Positions 53,309-62,908 of a DNA stretch of 64,000 nucleotides are shown piece after piece. Position 1 is the stretch's first letter. Every line of letters starts with the position of its first letter. Made by a program: the position numbers and the translations under genes. The notes beneath the pieces were generated by a model. It did not search any database. It was not told the origin of the DNA and was given only the letters and a program-made list of their open reading frames with translations. Source of the DNA: Bog-473 sp963779735 (GTDB lineage: Bacteria > Actinomycetota > Acidimicrobiia > Acidimicrobiales > RAAP-2); the NCBI GenBank assembly GCA_963779735.1, contig CAVZZJ010000010.1:72143-136142 (forward strand). The letters run 5' to 3'.

Positions 53309-54391
53309 GTGACGAACAAGGGCTTAGGCCTGTCGGAGATTCCGCAGCAGTGGGATGAGGTGACGCCGGAATGGATGACGGCAGCCATCTCTCGCCACTG
53401 CCACGGCGCCCACGTGAGTGATGTCGAGGTGGTCATGGTGGACAACGGCACGAATCGCCGGGCGAGGTTGGGCTTGAGCTACGACGAAGGTTCCGGTCCA
53501 GACGTCGTTTTCGTCAAGGCCGAAGGTGACTACCGGGAGGCCCACTCGAGAAACGGCAACATGTTCAACGAGCCGGATCTGTTCTCGGCGGGCGTGCCCA
53601 TCCCGGTGGACCATCCCCTTGCCTACAAAGTCCTCATCGATCGCCCGGGTCTCGACTACGTGATCGTCATGGAGGACGTCACCGTGCGCGGTGCGGACCC
53701 GAGGGATGCGACCCGCCCGCTGACGGTCGACCAGGTGGCCTCCGGACTTGGCGGTCTGGCCCGACTCCACAGCCGGTACTGGGGGTTCTCGGCCGCAACA
53801 CACCCGGAGTTGGCGTGGGTGCAGACCTGGGAGGCGACCGAGGGCTTCGCCGAGGGTCTGGCGGCACGAATACCCGAGGGACTCGCGCGCGGCGCGGCTT
53901 GCCTTCCCGAAGAGGTAACACAGTTGGGCGTTCCGGCGATCCTGAGTGTCTGGGCGCGCGCCGTCGGGTCCCTTGCGCAGGAGCCACTGACGTTGCTGCA
54001 CGGCGACCCTCACATCGGCAACACCTACGTCTTGCCACAAGACGAAATGGGTTTCCTCGACTGGCAGGTCGTGAGGCGAGGCAATTGGTCGCACGATGTC
54101 GGCTACTTCCTCGTGAGCGCTCTCACCGTTGACGACCGCCGCAGCAGCGAGACCGAGCTGGTTGAGGCGTACAGGGAGGCACTCGAATTGTCGGGGGGGC
54201 AGCGACCGTCGAAGGAAGAGGCCTGGCTGCGCTACCGAGCCTCACCAGGTTATGGCCTGGCGGTTTGGTTGGCGACCTTGGGGACCGACACTGCCCAACG
54301 GCGAGAGGTCTGCTTGCGTCTCTGCGAGCGTTACGCGGCGGCGTTCCTCGAACTCGACAGCACAGAAGCGTTGTCGAGTCTCGGCGTGTAG
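53309..54391 (+). CDS. Aminoglycoside phosphotransferase/ecdysteroid-kinase-like protein
   Basis: 360 residues from a GTG at 53309. The kinase-like fold is shown by VMEDVTVRGADPRDATRPLT, catalytic loop LLHGDPHIGNTYV (H-G-D-x-H-x2-N) and the metal-binding FLDWQVVRRGNWSHDVGYFL. The long N-terminal part with GTNRRARLGLSYDEGSGPDV has the nucleotide-binding Lys in VFVKAEG. The family (APH/DUF1679-type) phosphorylates small hydroxylated molecules; in actinobacterial catabolic clusters the substrate is usually unknown. It could activate or trap a hydroxylated intermediate. Confidence 0.87.
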   Translation: MTNKGLGLSEIPQQWDEVTPEWMTAAISRHCHGAHVSDVEVVMVDNGTNRRARLGLSYDEGSGPDVVFVKAEGDYREAHSRNGNMFNEPDLFSAGVPIPVDHPLAYKVLIDRPGLDYVIVMEDVTVRGADPRDATRPLTVDQVASGLGGLARLHSRYWGFSAATHPELAWVQTWEATEGFAEGLAARIPEGLARGAACLPEEVTQLGVPAILSVWARAVGSLAQEPLTLLHGDPHIGNTYVLPQDEMGFLDWQVVRRGNWSHDVGYFLVSALTVDDRRSSETELVEAYREALELSGGQRPSKEEAWLRYRASPGYGLAVWLATLGTDTAQRREVCLRLCERYAAAFLELDSTEALSSLGV

Positions 54392-54523
54392 AGCCGCCGA
54401 GCCAGGCCTGATGGACCCTTGCTGGCCGAGGCCCGTGCCCAATGCCCCATCACCCATGGCGATCGGTACGGAGGGTTCCGGGCCGCCACCCGCCTCGACA
54501 ACCTGCCGAAGGGGGCTCTCGGT

Positions 54524-54553
54524 TTGACATCCCGTGAACGCCATCGAAGAATG
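54524..54553 (+). promoter_or_regulatory. Candidate promoter for the acyl-CoA dehydrogenase pair
   Basis: A perfect -35 TTGACA (54524-54529) is followed after 18 bp by AGAATG (54548-54553), a poor -10. It is in the 239-bp gap between the kinase-like and acyl-CoA dehydrogenase genes, 78 bp before the latter start. Confidence 0.35.
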
Positions 54554-54630
54554 CGGAGACTGGCTGCGAGGACGACAATTTCAGGGGGTAGGACGGATGC
54601 GCCGGAGTGGACTGTGCTGGAGGCACCGTG

Positions 54631-55698
54631 GTGGCGTCAGTGAGCACTGAGGCCGGGCCGCGCCGCGCCGACTACGCGCTGAGCGAGGAGCAGGAGTCGC
54701 TGCGGGACGCCTTCGCCGCGTTCTTCGAGCGCGAGTGCACGAGCGAACGCGTGCGCGCGGCCGAGCCGACCGGGTTCGACCCGCACGTCTGGAGACGACT
54801 CAACGACATGCGGGCGGTGGCCATGGGTGTGCCCGAGTCGGCTGGCGGCGACGGGGCCGGCCTGTTGGAGCTGTCGCTGCTCGCCGAGGAGTTCGGTCGG
54901 CGGCTGGCCCCGGCGCCCCTGGTCGAAGCGGTGGTGGCGGCCCGGCTGCTTGCCGGGGCGGACAGTGAAGTGCCCGAGTGGGTAGCCGGCGCCGTCTCGG
55001 GTGACCGTCTCGTAACCCTCGCCCTCTACCCCGGCGCCGGGCCACAGCTACTGCCGGCGGGGGCGGTGGCCGACGCAGCGATCGGTCTGGTCGATGACCA
55101 GCTCGTGCTCACCGCGCTGAACCCGCACCCCGCCCCCGTGGCCAACCAGGGGTACGCACCCATCGCCTGGTGGGACCTCGGCGCCGCCGGTGTCGACCGG
55201 GTCGTCATCGACTCCGGACCGGAGGCGACGGCCTCGTTCGACAGGGCTCGGCGGGAATGGAAGCTGCTCATGGCCGGCGCGCTGGTCGGGATGGCCCGTG
55301 CCACGCTCGACATCGGGGTGGAGCACGCCCGGTCGCGGGTGGCCTTCGGTGCGCCCATCGGCACCTTCCAGGCCATCTCGCACGCCTTGGCCGACGTCGC
55401 CATGGCGGTGGACACGGCGCGTCGGCTGGTGCACAAGGCCGCCTGGTACGGGGACAACGAGCCGGACGCGAGCGGGCAGCTGACCCCCATGGCCTACCTG
55501 TACGCCGAACAGACTGCTATGCGGGCCGCCACCGTGGGGGTCCATGTGCTGGGCGGTGTGGGCTTCACCGTCGAGTCCGACCAGCAGCTGTACTTCCGCC
55601 GGGTGAAGGGCGGGACGCTGGTGGCGGGCGATCCGAAGTCGACGCTGGAAGAGATCGCCGAGGCGAGTTTCGGGCCGGCGACGGCCATGGTCAACTGA
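54631..55698 (+). CDS. Acyl-CoA dehydrogenase (FadE-like), short subunit
   Basis: 355 residues from a GTG at 54631, with GGAGG seven bases upstream (a GTG at 54628 is also possible). The N-terminal helical domain (YALSEEQESLRDAFAAFFER) and flavin-binding C-terminal domain are clear: MAGALVGMARATLDIGVEHA, SRVAFGAPIGTFQAISHALA, then VGVHVLGGVGFTVESDQQLY. The usual catalytic Glu is not placed where expected (the ESDQ position may be used), as in one partner of the heteromeric FadE pairs of steroid catabolism. The next gene follows after 16 bp, so they probably form an alpha2beta2 enzyme. Confidence 0.9.
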   Translation: MASVSTEAGPRRADYALSEEQESLRDAFAAFFERECTSERVRAAEPTGFDPHVWRRLNDMRAVAMGVPESAGGDGAGLLELSLLAEEFGRRLAPAPLVEAVVAARLLAGADSEVPEWVAGAVSGDRLVTLALYPGAGPQLLPAGAVADAAIGLVDDQLVLTALNPHPAPVANQGYAPIAWWDLGAAGVDRVVIDSGPEATASFDRARREWKLLMAGALVGMARATLDIGVEHARSRVAFGAPIGTFQAISHALADVAMAVDTARRLVHKAAWYGDNEPDASGQLTPMAYLYAEQTAMRAATVGVHVLGGVGFTVESDQQLYFRRVKGGTLVAGDPKSTLEEIAEASFGPATAMVN

Positions 55699-55714
55699 GG
55701 CAGGAGGCGACGTC

Positions 55715-56901
55715 ATGGATTTCAGTCCCATTGAGCTCGACGATGCGACCCGAGCGTTCTGGGACGACGCGCGGGCGTTCTGCGACGAGCACGTCACCCC
55801 CGAGGTGATCGACGAGGAGTTCCGCACCGGCTCGGGTTTCAACGAGGGCCTCCACAAGGCCCTGGCGGCCCGGGGCTGGATCGTGCCAACCTGGCCCAGC
55901 GACGCCGGCGGCGCCGGCGCCACCTTCCTGCAGGCGGCCCTTCTCAATCGCGAACTGCGGGACCGCCATGCACCAACCATCACGCGGGGGACGACCATGA
56001 TGGTGCTGCCGGCGGTGGAGCAGTGGGGCGCCGACGAGCTCAAGGCAGACGTCCTGCCGGGGGTGGCCCGGGGCGACGTCCGCTTCTGCCTGGGTTATAC
56101 CGAGCCAGACTCGGGATCCGACATCGCGGCGGCCCGGACCCGAGCCCACCGGGACGGTGACGAGTGGGTGATCGAAGGACAGAAGATGTTCACCACCGGG
56201 GCACAGAACTGCCAGTACTCGTTCCTCCTCACCCGCACCAACCCCGACGCCCCCAAGCACAAGGGGCTCACGATGTTCCTCTGCCCGCTGGCGGAGGCCG
56301 AGATCCGCCCCATCCACACCCTCGGAGGGGAGCGGACCAACATGGTCTTCTACGACTCCATCCGGGTCGCGGACAGCTACCGACTCGGCCCGGTGGACCA
56401 GGGGTGGATGGTGCTGCTCGGCCCGCTCAACTCCGAACACGCCTTAGGGGAGGACGCAACCCGGGTCACCCTGGAGGAGCCCGGCGGGATGTATGGCTCC
56501 TCCTCGGCCACCAGCTTGGGGGTCGCCCTCGAGTGGGCCCGTACGCCCGGGCCGGACGGCCGCCGGCCAATCGACGATCCGCTCGTGCGCCACCGCCTGG
56601 CTCAGGCCGCTCTCGAGGTGGAGGTGGCGACCACCTCCACCGGCCCGGGGGTCGGGTCATCTCCTCCGAGGTGGCCATCCGCGTCAACGAGGACCTTATC
56701 GACCTGGTCGGTCCCCGTGGACTGCTCGCCCCCGGCGAGGAGGGCGCCATTGGTGGAGGCTGGTTGGAGTACGCCCACCGCTTCGCCCAGGGCACCGCCA
56801 CCTACGGCGGCACGACCGAGGTCTTCCGCAACATCGTGGCCGAACGGTTCCTCGGCCTTCCCCGCAGCGCGCCGGCCTCTCCCAAGTCGCTGGTCGGATG
56901 A
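55715..56901 (+). pseudogene. Acyl-CoA dehydrogenase, interrupted by a -1 frameshift
   Basis: The first frame covers an acyl-CoA dehydrogenase start (MDFSPIELDDATRAFWDDAR), FCLGYTEPDSGSDIAAARTR and QKMFTTGAQNCQYSF, then is lost after EVEVATTSTGPG. The rest, RVISSEVAIRVNEDLIDLVG and FAQGTATYGGTTEVFRNIVA, is one frame over. Restoring one G in the run at 56647-56651 joins them into a normal protein of about 395 residues. The ending ATYGGTTEVFRNIVAERFLG holds the G-G-T-x-E motif of many acyl-CoA dehydrogenases. It is the partner of the shorter subunit just upstream. An indel is likelier than gene loss. Confidence 0.9.
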
Positions 56902-56937
56902 CGGTGAGCCGGTGACCACGGATGAGCGCCGGGGGCG

Positions 56938-57753
56938 CTACCTCTTGTTGAGCGCACCTGCGTCGACAGGGATGACGGTGCCGGTGACGTAGCGGGCGTC
57001 ATCTGAGACCAGCCAAGCGATGGCGTTGGAGACGTCGATCGCCTCGACCATGTCGACGGGCATCGCATTGGACATGGCGCTCGCCACCCCCGGGTTGGCC
57101 TCCAGGATGTCGGCCAAGGATGCGTTCATCGACATTGGTGTCCGGCAACCGGTCGGAGCGACGCTGTTGACCCTGATGTTGTGTGGTGCCAGATAGTTGG
57201 CCCACGATCGCATCAATCCGACCACGCCATGCTTCGCCGCCGTATAACCCAAGATCCCGGTGTCGTTGGTCCCGACCCCCATGAGACCCCCCGTCGAGCT
57301 CGTCAACACGATCGCCCCGCCCTGGCCGCGCTCGATCATCGACGGTATGGCTATCCGACCCGTGTTCCACACGCCGGTCAGGTTCACCGCTATGACGTCC
57401 TCCCAGTCCTGGTCCTGGGGCTCATGGCCTCCGGGCCCGATACCCGCGTTGGCCAGCACGATGTCCACCGCTCCGAGCTCCGCCGTGCCCTCCTCGAACG
57501 CGTGGCGGAGCGCGGAGACGTCTCGCACGTCGGTTTGCATGGCGACGATGCTCCTTCCCTCCGCTTCGACCTCCTTGACCGTCTGTGCGAGGTCCTCCGG
57601 AGTCGACATGGGATAGGGCACCGAATCGATCTGGGCACAGATGTCCACCGCGATGATGTCGGCACCCTCCTGGGCTAGCCGAACCGCGTGGCTGCGGCCC
57701 TGACCCCGCGCCGCCCCGGTGATGAAGGCGACCTTCCCGTCGAGCTTTCCCAC
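56938..57753 (-). CDS. Mycofactocin-coupled SDR family oxidoreductase
   Basis: 271 residues. Its N-terminal block MGKLDGKVAFITGAARGQGR followed by SHAVRLAQEGADIIAVDICA and QIDSVPYPMSTPEDLAQTVK is the hallmark of the mycofactocin-coupled SDR subfamily (long insert after strand 2). The catalytic Ser is in LTSSTGGLMG and Tyr/Lys in LGYTAAKHGVVGL. Members keep NAD(H) tightly bound and pass electrons to the peptide-derived cofactor mycofactocin, so a mycofactocin synthesis cluster should exist elsewhere in the genome. It is convergent with the acyl-CoA dehydrogenase. Substrate: probably a secondary alcohol intermediate. Confidence 0.93.
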   Translation of the reverse strand: MGKLDGKVAFITGAARGQGRSHAVRLAQEGADIIAVDICAQIDSVPYPMSTPEDLAQTVKEVEAEGRSIVAMQTDVRDVSALRHAFEEGTAELGAVDIVLANAGIGPGGHEPQDQDWEDVIAVNLTGVWNTGRIAIPSMIERGQGGAIVLTSSTGGLMGVGTNDTGILGYTAAKHGVVGLMRSWANYLAPHNIRVNSVAPTGCRTPMSMNASLADILEANPGVASAMSNAMPVDMVEAIDVSNAIAWLVSDDARYVTGTVIPVDAGALNKR

Positions 57754-57919
57754 ATGCCCTCCCTCCCTTGCGCGCTAGGCGCTCGCCCAGCGTCTTGCAG
57801 AGTAGCCCGCATCGGCCGGGTGGTGCCCGGGGAGGTCGAAAACTACGCTTCCCTCGGGGATCGAACGACCCCGGCACTGGACAACAGAAGATGGCTGGGC
57901 GCGAAAGGGGAGGGTGGAC

Positions 57920-58774
57920 ATGCTGCGAGACATCCGCGAGCTGAAGGGCGACCCGGAGGCCTATGCCAAGGAGTTGGAGCGCCGCTGGACGGGCCTTCTG
58001 AGCTATCGCTACATCGGCCGCAATCACGGTTCGATGAACACGGGTCCGGAGGACAACACCGTCACACTGCGCCGGGACATGCGCAACCCATCGGGCGGAC
58101 TGCTCGTCTCTCCGATCGCCATCACCTCGCCCGAGGGCAACGTCGGATCCGACCTGGTGGCGGTTCCGAACCCCGTCATCCACTCCTGTCAGATGTTGGA
58201 CGCGGCACGGGATGTGCGGCGCATTGAGGTCGTGGAGTCGGAGGTCCTCAAGTCGGGCGCCCGAATGGGCTATAGCCGGTCCAAGATCGTTGACGCCGAT
58301 GACCACGATCGGGTCATCGCCTTCACCGAGGGTCAGGGAGTCAGCCTCGGAACCCCGCCGGCAGGGCTCGAGAAGATGCCCGAAGGCAAGCTCGAGATCG
58401 TGGACTCACCGGACCTGCCCCCGCTGTGGGCGGTGTTTGGAGCCGCCCGCCGCAGCGACGGCCACTGGGCCCTCCCCGAACTGTCGGTGGAGCTCGCTTC
58501 GCCCGACGCTGCCCTCCACATCGGCCCACAACACGTCGTGCTCGAAACAGCGGCCATCGATCTCGCCGCCGATCTTGTCGGCACGGACAACCTGCAGATG
58601 CAGTCGTGGCATGTCATGTTCCTCGCCCGCGGCAAGGTGGGCCCCTTCCGGGTGGACGGCGAAGGGGTTAGGGGTGCCGATGGCAGGGTCGGCGCCCGGA
58701 TGGTCCTCCACGACGAGGGCAACGAGGACCGCGCCGTGACCTCGGCATCCGCGGTCTTCCTGATTGTCGGGTAG
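57920..58774 (+). CDS. Hotdog-fold thioesterase-like protein
   Basis: 284 residues. The ATG at 57920 is seven bases after GGGGAGG; a GTG at 57914 is possible. Two halves each look like a hotdog domain: residues about 35-140 (MNTGPEDNTVTLRRDMRNPS) and about 165-280 (WALPELSVELASPDAALHIG). The pattern recalls acyl-CoA thioesterase/TesB-like or FcoT-like pairs. It may hydrolyse or bind an acyl-CoA intermediate of the region. No catalytic residues are certain. It starts 166 bp from the divergent SDR gene. Confidence 0.72.
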   Translation: MLRDIRELKGDPEAYAKELERRWTGLLSYRYIGRNHGSMNTGPEDNTVTLRRDMRNPSGGLLVSPIAITSPEGNVGSDLVAVPNPVIHSCQMLDAARDVRRIEVVESEVLKSGARMGYSRSKIVDADDHDRVIAFTEGQGVSLGTPPAGLEKMPEGKLEIVDSPDLPPLWAVFGAARRSDGHWALPELSVELASPDAALHIGPQHVVLETAAIDLAADLVGTDNLQMQSWHVMFLARGKVGPFRVDGEGVRGADGRVGARMVLHDEGNEDRAVTSASAVFLIVG

Positions 58775-58786
58775 GTCCGGTATCGT

Positions 58787-59245
58787 TCAGCCGAGCGCTC
58801 CGATATCGATGAATCCACGGCGCAGGGCGAAGCGCCAGCGGCCGTCCTCGCGCACGAACTCGTCCACGTGCCGCCCGACCATGACGGACGGCGCCGCGCC
58901 GTCTGTGCCCCTGGCGATGGCCGCCCACACGCACTCTCCCGAGGCGGTGTCGCCAGACAGCTCAATACGGGGGGTGTCGATGAGGTGGACCGAGCTCTTC
59001 TCCTCACCGGCGGTCAGGTTGCCGAGCATCTGGCTGGCCGCCCTCGTGATGTCCTCGCGGCCATCGGCCCGCAGTACCGATCCCATCCGGATCTTGGCGT
59101 TCCGGGCGAACAGGGAGCCGTAGGCGACGGGGTCGCCGTCATCGAGGTGGCGCCCGTAGTCGACGTAGAGGCGGTGGATCTCCTCCATGTCTTCGAGCCG
59201 CTGCAGTCGCTCGCTCAGCTCTGTCAGGGTGTCTGCGCTTGGCAT
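58787..59245 (-). CDS. SnoaL-like/NTF2-fold protein
   Basis: 152 residues from the ATG at 59245, with GGAAGG and AAGGAG just upstream. Pattern: RLEDMEEIHRLYVDYGRHLD, SLFARNAKIRMGSVLRADGR, HLIDTPRIELSGDTASGECV and DEFVREDGRWRFALRRGFID. A SnoaL_4 protein, third in the window, similar to those encoded beside steroid and aromatic catabolic enzymes. Possible small-molecule cyclase, dehydratase or isomerase. The crotonase gene ends 19 bp upstream, so they are probably one transcript. Confidence 0.86.
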   Translation of the reverse strand: MPSADTLTELSERLQRLEDMEEIHRLYVDYGRHLDDGDPVAYGSLFARNAKIRMGSVLRADGREDITRAASQMLGNLTAGEEKSSVHLIDTPRIELSGDTASGECVWAAIARGTDGAAPSVMVGRHVDEFVREDGRWRFALRRGFIDIGALG

Positions 59246-59264
59246 CTCCTTGCCTTCCCTTCTT

Positions 59265-60113
59265 CTATCCCGGCGTGTCGCCGGCCGGCATGTTGAGCAG
59301 GGCCACTTCTTCCCGGAACGTCTGCCACATCGTCTGCTCCCACGCGGCATTGAGCTGGCCCTTAATGTGGCCCAGGCGGGCACTCACGTCCCGACTCGCT
59401 CCGGACGCCGCCGGGCCCTTCGACGGGGCGTCGAGCCTCGCCAACTTCCGGGCCACGCCACCGGCCACGTCCCCGAGCTGCCCATGGGGAACGCACCCGT
59501 TTATCAGCCGCCACTCCACCGCCTGCTTGGCGCTCAATGGCTCGCCCAGCAGGGCCATCTCCTTGGCCAGCGCGAGGCTGAGCGACCTGGTCAGCAGCCA
59601 CGCCGCCCCGCCCTCGAGCGGGAGGCCGATACGGGCGAATATCTCCCAGAAGGTGGCCTGCTCGGAGGCGTAAATCAGATCACAAGCCAAGGCGAGCTGG
59701 CATCCGGCCCCGATGGCCGGCCCGTTCACCGCGGCGATGAACGGTGTCTCGCTGCGCCAGATGGATTCGACGAGGCGGTACCAGCCATAGAGGAGCCCGT
59801 CGTCGCGGGCCACCGTCGGAGATCGCCGGCGTTCCGGTGGGATCTCCAATGCCTCCGCCTTGAGGTCTGCGCCGGCCGAGAACGCCGAGCCGGTGCCGGT
59901 GATCACCGCCACCTTCACCGCCTTGTCCTCGGTGACGTCGCGGATCGCCTCCAAGAGTGCGTCGCGGAAACCCATTCCGTTGGGACCCCGCCCTCCGGGA
60001 TAGTGGTCGATGGCGTTCCGCTGTTCCGGCCGGTTCAGGCGCAGCCAGGCCACGCCGTCCGACAGTTCGTAGATCAGACCGGCCTGGGCCCACGCGTCCA
60101 TGTCGGTGGCCAT
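59265..60113 (-). CDS. Enoyl-CoA hydratase/isomerase family protein
   Basis: 282 residues; the ATG at 60113 is preceded by AGGAGGGAGG. Crotonase blocks: LNRPEQRNAIDHYPGGRGPN, GTGSAFSAGADLKAEALEIP, NGPAIGAGCQLALACDLIYA and FARIGLPLEGGAAWLLTRSL. An inserted loop at residues 35-50 (DHYPGGRGPNG) is not typical of fatty-acid hydratases and may shape the substrate site. It lies divergent from the Rieske ferredoxin gene across 123 bp. Confidence 0.9.
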   Translation of the reverse strand: MATDMDAWAQAGLIYELSDGVAWLRLNRPEQRNAIDHYPGGRGPNGMGFRDALLEAIRDVTEDKAVKVAVITGTGSAFSAGADLKAEALEIPPERRRSPTVARDDGLLYGWYRLVESIWRSETPFIAAVNGPAIGAGCQLALACDLIYASEQATFWEIFARIGLPLEGGAAWLLTRSLSLALAKEMALLGEPLSAKQAVEWRLINGCVPHGQLGDVAGGVARKLARLDAPSKGPAASGASRDVSARLGHIKGQLNAAWEQTMWQTFREEVALLNMPAGDTPG

Positions 60114-60236
60114 GTGACCTCCCTCCTTTGTCGGGCGACAGTAACCGCCCCGGCGCGGCCGGGCTAGCGGGAGGATCACCCTGGCCCCCACACCCTTCCG
60201 TGGTCGCGGGCGACATGCGTCGGGCAAACTGATGCC

Positions 60237-60572
60237 GTGACCGACGACGACGGATTCATCGACGCGCTACCGACCGACTATCTGGCCCCCGGCGAAACGG
60301 CCACCGTCGACGTCGGGGGGGTCCCCGTGACCATCGCCAACGCCGATGGGACGTGGTGTGCCTACGAGAGCACCTGTCCCCACCAGTCGACGCCTCTGGG
60401 CGGCGTCCCCCTGGTCAGGAAGACGCTCTTGCAGTGCCCCGAGCACGGGTCGATGTTCGACGTGGCCACGGGCCAATGCGTGCTGCCTTCACAGGACGGC
60501 TGGACGGGGACACTCCACATCTATCGCACGCGGCTGGTGGACGACGTGGTCCAGGTGTCGCTCCGGGAGTAG
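60237..60572 (+). CDS. Rieske-type ferredoxin
   Basis: 111 residues from a GTG at 60237. The [2Fe-2S] site is C-P-H in STCPHQSTPLG and C-P-E-H in LQCPEHGSMFD. It is small and soluble with no catalytic domain, as in ferredoxins that pass electrons to Rieske oxygenases or P450s. It is a candidate electron carrier for the Rieske oxygenase at 35450 or the three P450s. No reductase gene is in the window. It is convergent with the amidohydrolase gene 44 bp away. Confidence 0.92.
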   Translation: MTDDDGFIDALPTDYLAPGETATVDVGGVPVTIANADGTWCAYESTCPHQSTPLGGVPLVRKTLLQCPEHGSMFDVATGQCVLPSQDGWTGTLHIYRTRLVDDVVQVSLRE

Positions 60573-60616
60573 CACGAGCCATACCGGCCGAGATCCCGGC
60601 CATGCACGGAGGACGA

Positions 60617-61873
60617 CTAGCCGGCGTACTTGCCGACCCTCATCGCCTTCTCGAGAGATCCGCCCATGATGAGGGCCTGCTGGTCCGACGAAAGGTCCTT
60701 CACGACCTCCGAATACGCCAAGGGGTCGGCCATCCCCTCGGGGTGGGGAAAGTCCGACCCGAACATGATGTGGTCGACCGGAATCCCGATGTCGATGAGG
60801 CCCTTGGGGTCGGGCTCGTGGAACGCGTGCACCCACACGTTCCGGTTGAAGATCTCCACCGGGTTCTCGTCGAAGAGTACGGGCGACGAGTCGTACACGC
60901 GTTGCAGCTTCGCGTAGAACGGCCGGATCCAGCGACTGCCGAATTCGACCGGCATGAACTTCAGCCGCGGGAAGCGGGTGGCCAGGCCGTGGCCGATGAT
61001 CGATGCCATGGCATCGATCAGGTTGTCCTTCTCCGACGACAACGCCATGAAGGCGGGGTTCACCCTCCGGGCGCCCTTGGCGATGCTCATCTCCAGGCCG
61101 CCCAGGCCCTCCCACTCGTTGAGATAGCGGTGGTATCCGGGGTCCCCCGAGTGCATGCCGACGACGACGTCCAGTTCCTGGACCCGTTCCCAGAACCGAT
61201 CGAATTCGGGCAGTGCGAAGGACTTCCGACCCTTCCACGTCGGGACCGGCGCCACCCGGATGAGGAAGATCTTGGCACCGCGCTCATGTATGAACTCCAG
61301 CTCCTCGAGGGCTCGATCGACGCCGGCAGCGAGACTGATGATCGGCGTCGAGTAGATGGCGTCCGAGTACACGTAGCTCCAGTGCTCGTGCATCCACTCG
61401 TTCAGTGCATGGATCACCGCCACCGCGACGTCGGGGTCGTCTGCGACCCGCTCCTCTATCGCGCTGGCCAGGGTCGGCCATAGCAGCGTCCGATCGATGC
61501 CCATCTCCTTCATGATCTCCAACCGGGGCTCGGGATCGAAGAAGGCATCGATGCCGGGCATCACCATCATCTTCTTGCGGTGCAGGCCGACCTCGGAACT
61601 GCCGAAACCCCCGCCGCCCTTGGTGATGTCCATGCCGGCCTCACCAGGGGCGGCCACCTTGACGAACGTCGGGTTGGGGATGTAGTCGCTTATGTGATCC
61701 CGGATGGCGAGCTTGGTTCGCCCATTGATCTCGACGTACTTGACGACGCCTTCGTACTCTCGCGGCAGGAACTTCGTCAGCGCGTCGCCATTCTCGTACA
61801 GATGGTTGTCGGCGTCGAACGTCGTGTACGGGAGTTCTCGGTGCGTGACCTGGATGTACTGGGTGTCGCTCAT
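60617..61873 (-). CDS. Amidohydrolase family 2 protein
   Basis: 418 residues; the ATG at 61873 has GGAAGG six bases upstream; a longer open frame upstream is not family-like. PF04909 features: TTFDADNHLYENGDALTKFL, GMHSGDPGYHRYLNEWEGLG, FMPVEFGSRWIRPFYAKLQR and IMFGSDFPHPEGMADPLAYS with the final metal-binding Asp. It lacks the first H-x-H of classical members (D-A-D-N-H instead), as is common in this subfamily. Related to the protein at 45945. Possible decarboxylase or ring hydrolase. A TGGCG-N5-TGCCG palindrome lies 23 bp upstream. Confidence 0.9.
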   Translation of the reverse strand: MSDTQYIQVTHRELPYTTFDADNHLYENGDALTKFLPREYEGVVKYVEINGRTKLAIRDHISDYIPNPTFVKVAAPGEAGMDITKGGGGFGSSEVGLHRKKMMVMPGIDAFFDPEPRLEIMKEMGIDRTLLWPTLASAIEERVADDPDVAVAVIHALNEWMHEHWSYVYSDAIYSTPIISLAAGVDRALEELEFIHERGAKIFLIRVAPVPTWKGRKSFALPEFDRFWERVQELDVVVGMHSGDPGYHRYLNEWEGLGGLEMSIAKGARRVNPAFMALSSEKDNLIDAMASIIGHGLATRFPRLKFMPVEFGSRWIRPFYAKLQRVYDSSPVLFDENPVEIFNRNVWVHAFHEPDPKGLIDIGIPVDHIMFGSDFPHPEGMADPLAYSEVVKDLSSDQQALIMGGSLEKAMRVGKYAG

Positions 61874-62103
61874 GGCGATCCTTCCCCCTTCGCTGTGGCG
61901 GCCGGTGCCGCCTGTCTCCACATAACAAGGTTGTGACGCCCATTTCAAATTAGCAAGGTCGTCGGGTGCGCGACGAGGTGGCGGTGCGGGGGCGACGGGG
62001 CCCATTCGGGTCGGGCGATCCTCCGAAGTGGCACCAGGGCAGCAGGTGCTTCCCGGTCGGCGACGGTTCAAGGCGCCCGTGGACCCCCTGGCGTTCCACG
62101 GCG

Positions 62104-62721
62104 TCAGGCGACGTGGCGTTCGAGCCACTCGTTGAGGGGCTGGGCGGCCTGCAGGCAGGCGACCACCCGGTCCCTGACCCTCCTGGTCGCCAGCCAGGAA
62201 CCGACCGGCCAGGACTTGGACATGACGATGCCCTTGTGTTTGAGCAGCTCAATGCGGGGGTGGTCCTTGGAGTAGCCCTTGGGCGCCGTCTTGAGGGCCT
62301 CATGGGCGTCGATGTCGTAGCCGCCCTTGCGCAGCGTGGCCACGATCGACTCGAGCTCCGTGCCCGACTTCTCGAGGTCGATGGCGACCCGGAAGCGGTG
62401 GAGCTGATCGGGCTCGGGCCGGTACAGGCCGCTGCCGACGAAGAGCCCGTCCGCCGAGAACGAGACGTAGCCGCCCGTAAGGTGGGCGGCGCAGTTGAGC
62501 TTGTACGGCGTCTTGTCCTTGCTGAAGCGGACGTCGCGGTAGGGCCGGAACACGCGGCCCGGGCCGAAGTCGTCGGCCAATTCGGCAAGGAGCTCCTCCA
62601 TCGGACCCTTGACCGAGCGTTCGTACGTCGACTTGTTCGCCTCCCAGTACCTCTTCGTGTTGTCGGCCTCGAGCCCCTCATAGAACGCGACCGCCTCGTC
62701 CGGCCAGCCCCTGAACGCCAT
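62104..62721 (-). CDS. DUF2461 family protein
   Basis: 205 residues. Conserved segments GWPDEAVAFYEGLEADNTKR (start), FRPYRDVRFSKDKTPYKLNC and PKGYSKDHPRIELLKHKGIV are diagnostic for DUF2461/TIGR02453 proteins. The family is widespread in bacteria and fungi and has no known biochemical role. It is probably cytoplasmic and lies apart from the catabolic operons with 230 bp before the amidohydrolase and 187 bp before the next gene. It may be a core gene at the edge of the cluster. Confidence 0.9.
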   Translation of the reverse strand: MAFRGWPDEAVAFYEGLEADNTKRYWEANKSTYERSVKGPMEELLAELADDFGPGRVFRPYRDVRFSKDKTPYKLNCAAHLTGGYVSFSADGLFVGSGLYRPEPDQLHRFRVAIDLEKSGTELESIVATLRKGGYDIDAHEALKTAPKGYSKDHPRIELLKHKGIVMSKSWPVGSWLATRRVRDRVVACLQAAQPLNEWLERHVA

Positions 62722-62908
62722 CAGCCGCGCCTCCCGTTCTCCGGAGATCCCTGTGCGGCTAGCCGCTGGGTCATAGGTACTGGTCTAATCGGTACGGGCC
62801 GACTTGTGGATCCGCCCGGCCGGCGGCCGGGTCCCTCGGGCGGGCTCTGGCACCTTCGGGTAGGTTGCGGTCGAAGGCGCATTCCCGGATCACACAAGAG
62901 AGGTTTAG

